Of a stretch of DNA of 64,000 nt, positions 60,464 through 64,000 are shown piece by piece (position 1 is the stretch's first letter; the number at the start of each line of letters is the position of its first letter). The position numbers and the translations under genes were made by a program. This DNA is from Malassezia japonica (lineage: Eukaryota; Basidiomycota; Malasseziomycetes; Malasseziales; Malasseziaceae): assembly GCF_029542785.1 (NCBI RefSeq), contig NC_083372.1, positions 496,001 through 560,000 on the forward strand, in the 5' to 3' direction. The notes beneath the pieces are model-generated. The model searched no databases. It worked only from the letters and a program-made list of their open reading frames with translations, and was not told the origin of the DNA.

Positions 60464-60538
60464 GCTGCTTCGTAGTTCGTCGATCCGAGAAATCGACCCA
60501 TTTTTTCCAATTGAACAAGTGGAGGCGGCCTCCTTGTC

Positions 60539-62518
60539 ATGTCCACGGCGGAGCGCCGCAGCGAGGTCGTGGCAGAGGCGCCGCACGAGGAGGGGCGCGA
60601 GCTCACGATCCTCTATGCAACCGAGACAGGCAATGCCGAAGAGGTCGCCGAGCGCATTGCGCGCATTGCGTACCGGCGGCACATCCAGGTGCGCCTGTAC
60701 AACATCGCCGACTATGACAAGGTACGTCGACGTGCTCATGTAGATGGAGTTGATCAACGAGACGCACGTCATCTTTGTCGTATCCACCACAGGCAACGGC
60801 GAATTTCCTGTATCCGCGCGTCCGTTCTGGCGCTTCCTCCTGCGCAGCACATTGCCGGGCGATATACTGTCGGACCTGGCCTTTGCGACGTTCGGACTGG
60901 GCGACTCGACCTACGCGCGCTTCTGCTGGGCCGCACGTATGCTGCACGCGCGGCTCAAACAGCTCGGCGCACACCCGTGGATGGACGAGGGCGAGGGAGA
61001 CGACCAGCACTACTTGGGCTTTGACACCATCCTCCTGCCTTGGCTCGACGAGCTCAAAACGCGGCTCGACGAGGACATGCCGATGCCAGAGGGAATGCAG
61101 CCGATTCCCGACACGGAGCTGCTTCCTCCGCGCGTACGTTCCAAGGTCGAAAAAGAGGCGCCCGCCGCATTCCACGACCATGCCACGCTGCACGCGACGC
61201 TCGTCACGAACGAGCGCATGACGGCTGCGGAGCACTGGCAGGACGTGCGCCTGCTCGAGCTGGACCTCGACGAGAACGCCTCGCTGCCGGCCTACCGTGC
61301 AGGCGACGTCGTTGCACTCATGCCGGAAAATGACCCCGAGGAAGTGGAAAAGCTCCTCGAGCGCTTGGGATGGACCGACGTTGCCGACCAGCGCCTCTTG
61401 CTCACGAATACCGACCCTCGTACGTGGCGCTACTGATAACAGACCGCCCCCTTCCCCCTAATCTCGCTCATGAAAACGAGGACGGGAGTCTGACGCTCCG
61501 CCGTCTGCTCACCGCGCACCTCGACCCATTTTCTGTACCCCGCAAGAGTTTCTTTGAAGCGATCGCGCCTTTTTCGCCCGCGGACCACCGCGAGCGTGAG
61601 AAGCTCGAAGAATACCTCCAGCCCGGCGAGGGAACGGACGATATGTACGAGTACGCGCAGCGCGTACGCCGCTCAATGGCCGAAGTGTTGTACGAGTTTA
61701 CGAGCGTTGCGCTGCCCGTGGAGCAAGTCATGAATGTCTTTCCGGTGCTCCGTGAGCGCCAATTTAGCATCGCGAGCGGCCCTACTGTACGTGCTCCGAC
61801 TAACGCAGCTCTATCGTCGCCGTATCCAGCTTGCGATTGCGCTGGTCAAGTACAAAACGCGTCTGCAAAAGCCGCGCGAAGGCATCTGCAGTGCATGGAT
61901 CACGCGCCTGGACACCGGCGTGCGTCTCCCCCTGCGCATCGTCCCTGGCACGCTGCTCGTCCCTGCGAACGCAGAGACACCTATAATTACGATCGGCCCT
62001 GGCACGGGCATTGCGCCTCTGCGTGCCATTGTGCAAGAACGCATCGCATCCACGCCCCCTGCACACGACAACCTGGTCATTATCGGCTGCCGCTACGCCG
62101 CGTGCGACTTTTTATTCAGAAACGAATGGGAGACACTCGCTGCGCGCGAGGCCCCGTCCGCTGCAAACGACGCCGACTCGGTCGCGGACGCGATCGAGCG
62201 GCTGCGTCTCTCGTCGACCCCCCTGATCGAGCTGCACGTCGCGGCGAGCCGCGACCAAGAAAACAAAATCTACGTGCAAGATGTGCTGCGCAAGCACGGC
62301 GAAAAGGTCTGGTCCATCCTGGGCCAGCGCCGCGGCATTGCCTACCTCTCTGGGTGCGTTTTCCTTCTGACAGCAGTTCGTCTGGCCGCATGCCCGAACA
62401 AGTCCGCCAGGCCATGCTCGACATTTTCCAAGAGCACGGAAAGATGGACGACGACCAGGCGGCACGATACCTCATGACACTCGAGGCCGAACACCGCTGG
62501 CAGGAAGAGTGCTGGTAA
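60539..62518 (+). CDS. TAH18: NADPH-dependent diflavin reductase Tah18 (NDOR1)
   Basis: Passes electrons from NADPH to Dre2 in cytosolic Fe-S cluster assembly. Exons 60539-60721, 60744-61419, 61443-61786, 61809-62353 and 62377-62518; introns of 22, 23, 22 and 23 nt; 629 residues. Flavodoxin domain (ILYATETGNAEEVAERIAR; STTGNGEFP; FGLGDSTYARFC), FAD domain (RQFSIASGP), NADPH domain (IGPGTGIAPLRAIVQER) and C-terminal EHRWQEECW. The last intron has tandem acceptors CAG-CAG; the downstream one gives SGSSGRMP. Confidence 0.93.
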
Positions 62519-62564
62519 AACTCGGTAGGCAGAGTGATGGTATTCCATATAGCTGTCTATCCAG

Positions 62565-62806
62565 TTACTGGTTGTTCTGGAGCTTGGCGTAGTACGCGTC
62601 ACCTGTGGTAAGCAAATCAAGCAAGTCAACATACGCTGCTGCACGCGGGGAACGTGCACGCCGTACCTGTGGTTAGCCGTTTTTTTTCTTTGCACGTACC
62701 AGAAGGCGAGGCCGAAGATGGTGCCACCGCCGAGGGCCATCGAGATGTCGAAGAAGAACTTCCTGCGGAGCTTGCCGGTGATAGGAGCAACAGATCCAAC
62801 AGGCAT
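62565..62806 (-). CDS. COX9: Cytochrome c oxidase subunit Cox9 (VIIa)
   Basis: Exons 62806-62700, 62666-62635 and 62602-62565; introns of 33 and 32 nt; 58 residues, as in yeast Cox9 (59). APITGKLRRKFFFDISMALG is the family start, one membrane span follows, then FWYGVHVPRVQQRDAYYAKL after two splices. Nuclear-encoded small subunit of complex IV. Confidence 0.88.
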
Positions 62807-62891
62807 TGTCTGGGTCAGCCGGCGCTACGTACCAAGGGTGGTGGATGATAAATGCAAACGTCGCCAGTCGGGCCGGCCTCGGCCGCTGCTA

Positions 62892-62899
62892 TCACGTGA
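62892..62899. promoter_or_regulatory. TCACGTGA palindrome upstream of COX9
   Basis: Perfect octamer directly next to the MAP1 stop codon (62900) and 86 bp upstream of the COX9 start; both genes are on the minus strand, so it can serve only COX9. Confidence 0.45.
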
Positions 62900-63906
62900 C
62901 TATGTCGCGGCTCGTGCGAGGCGCGCCTCCATTTGGCGCTGCCGCGCCTCGGTCGTGTCCAAGCGGCGGGCGCCGCCTTGGGCGGTGAGGATCTCGACGC
63001 CGTTGTCGGTAATAAGCAGAGTCTCTTCGGCCGCAGCAGACAAGGCGCCGTCGACCGTAGCAATAGTCCAGTCGTCCGGCCATTCCATATCGCGCCAATC
63101 CGAGCCCAGGTTGACCATGGGCTCGATCGTAAAGATGTGGCCCGGCTGCATGATGCCGTGTGCCTTTTTGGTAGGGTGGTGGAAGACGGTAGGCGGTCCG
63201 TGAAACACGCGCCCAATGCCGTGTCCGGTATAGTTGCGCACGACCGCGCATCCGTTGCGCTCTGCAATCGGGGCAATCACATGGCCAATCTCGGCGTAGG
63301 GCATGCCCGGCCCACAAATTTGGATCGCGGCATCGAGGCACTCGCGTGCGGTGCGGATGACACGCATCAGCGACTCGTCCTTGGCCGCCTTTTCGCCCAC
63401 CGGATAAGTCGCGTTCAGGTCGCCGTGGAATCCATTGTGGAAGAGCGTCACGTCAATGTTGAGCAGGTCGCCGTCCTTGAGCGGCCGCTGGTCGGGGATG
63501 CCGTGGCAGATCACCTCGTTCACCGAGGTGCAGACGCTCTTGGGGTAGCCGTGGTAGCCGAGCGGCGAGGGGTAGCAGTTGCGTTGGATCGCTGCATTCA
63601 CAAGGATCTTGTCGAGCTCATCAGTGGTGATACCCGGCCGGATATTTGCCGCGACTTCCTCCAATGCCTCGCGCGCGAGCTTCGCGGCAAGGCGCACGCC
63701 CGCCTGCTCCTCGATCGAGTTCACCTTGATTTTGCGCGAGGTAAAGAGCTGCCGTTAGTGGGGCGACGTACCGCTTCGCGACCATAGTTCGGGCGCTTGA
63801 TCGACGGCGGAATCTTGGTCTTGGGACTCAGGGGGTACGCGGCCACGACCCCGCCCGAGTAGCGGAAGCCGCGCACCTTTTCAAACGGATCAAAAATTCC
63901 GCTCAT
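62900..63906 (-). CDS. MAP1: Methionine aminopeptidase type 1
   Basis: Removes initiator Met from nascent proteins. Exon 1 63906-63772, 23-nt intron 63771-63749 (CTAACGGCAG end), exon 2 63748-62900; 327 residues. FRYSGGVVAAYPLSPKTKIPPSIKRPNY is the conserved pre-domain; the dimetal site residues lie in DVTLFHNGFHGD, GHGIGRVFH, FTIEPM and the late Glu of EETLLITDNG. The N-terminal zinc-finger region of cytosolic Map1 is missing, so either it is the finger-less paralogue or an upstream exon was not found. Confidence 0.92.
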
Positions 63907-63936
63907 CGCTTGCGCCGTGTGGAGGAAGAGCGGTAG

Positions 63937-64000
63937 ATGTCAGCCTTCCGTGCAGCCCAGCGCTTGGTGTGGGGCAGCGGTTGGATGAGCGGAGTACGGA
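63937..64000 (+). CDS. First codons of a gene cut by the right window edge (tentative)
   Basis: ATG 63937 opens MSAFRAAQRLVWGSGWMSG, basic and acid-free like a mitochondrial presequence, and stays open to the edge. It would be divergent from MAP1 with 30 bp between starts, a spacing found elsewhere here. A splice donor-like GAGTACGG lies at the very end. Too short for family assignment. Confidence 0.35.
   Translation, partial: MSAFRAAQRLVWGSGWMSGVR

Noticed and set aside
59351..60850. 499-codon minus-strand frame opposite eEF1B-gamma
   Set aside because: Antisense of a highly codon-biased gene; no independent similarity.

Overview
This window reads as nuclear DNA of a compact, GC-rich basidiomycete yeast, most likely a Malassezia species (inference). 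The reasons are: an STE3-type pheromone receptor next to a CaaX-ending pheromone precursor gene, which is the basidiomycete P/R mating-type arrangement; almost no space between genes; and about 60 inferred spliceosomal introns, more than half of them exactly 22 nt long. No tRNA, rRNA, transposon, CRISPR array or prokaryotic feature was seen. About 45 protein genes were modelled, and most of the split ones were rebuilt by joining exons across introns of the form GTACGT...CTRAC-N(1-4)-AG. Every splice site given is inferred from reading frame and family conservation, not from transcripts.

Left part (1-15.6 kb): a VHS-domain protein (cut by the left edge), a Ran1/Ksp1-like kinase, GPI12 and OPI3 (GPI-anchor and phosphatidylcholine synthesis), RPN9, ALO1, PDI1, CDC24, GAPDH and RRP41. 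Then comes an AT-rich island (about 15.7-18.36 kb) holding the mating-type P/R locus: receptor STE3 (16157-17359, minus) and pheromone precursor MFA (17909-18055, plus), divergent around a 549-bp shared promoter with three ACAAAG-type HMG-box sites.

Middle part (18.4-41 kb): RPN10, POP2, UBC7, a DCR2-like phosphatase, mitochondrial IF2, PAC10, ribosomal protein eL28, PYM1, a twin-CX9C EMI1-like protein, RPC2, NIF3, an ARMT1/DUF89 protein, a BAP31-like protein, a METTL14/KAR4-like protein, a NIPA-like transporter, LPD1 and an unrecognised small membrane protein. Right part (41-64 kb): a PP6/SIT4-type phosphatase, a complex I LYR subunit, an SR protein, PCT1, a LIM protein, an unrecognised protein, RPN3, MED10, MRD1, a large coiled-coil protein, a citrate/tricarboxylate carrier, NHP6, SMD3, PRE9, eEF1B-gamma, TAH18, COX9 and MAP1, with the first codons of another gene at the right edge.

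Most genes are housekeeping and sit in divergent pairs with short shared promoters, many carrying a CACGTG core. Four encode proteasome subunits (RPN9, RPN10, RPN3, PRE9). Only three introns exceed 100 nt (eL28 175 nt, MRD1 145 nt, eEF1B-gamma 156 nt). Each holds a snoRNA-like element: one H/ACA and two C/D. The eEF1B-gamma one matches the host gene and rRNA target of yeast snR38. The strongest points of interest are the 22-nt introns, the three intronic snoRNAs and the P/R mating locus.
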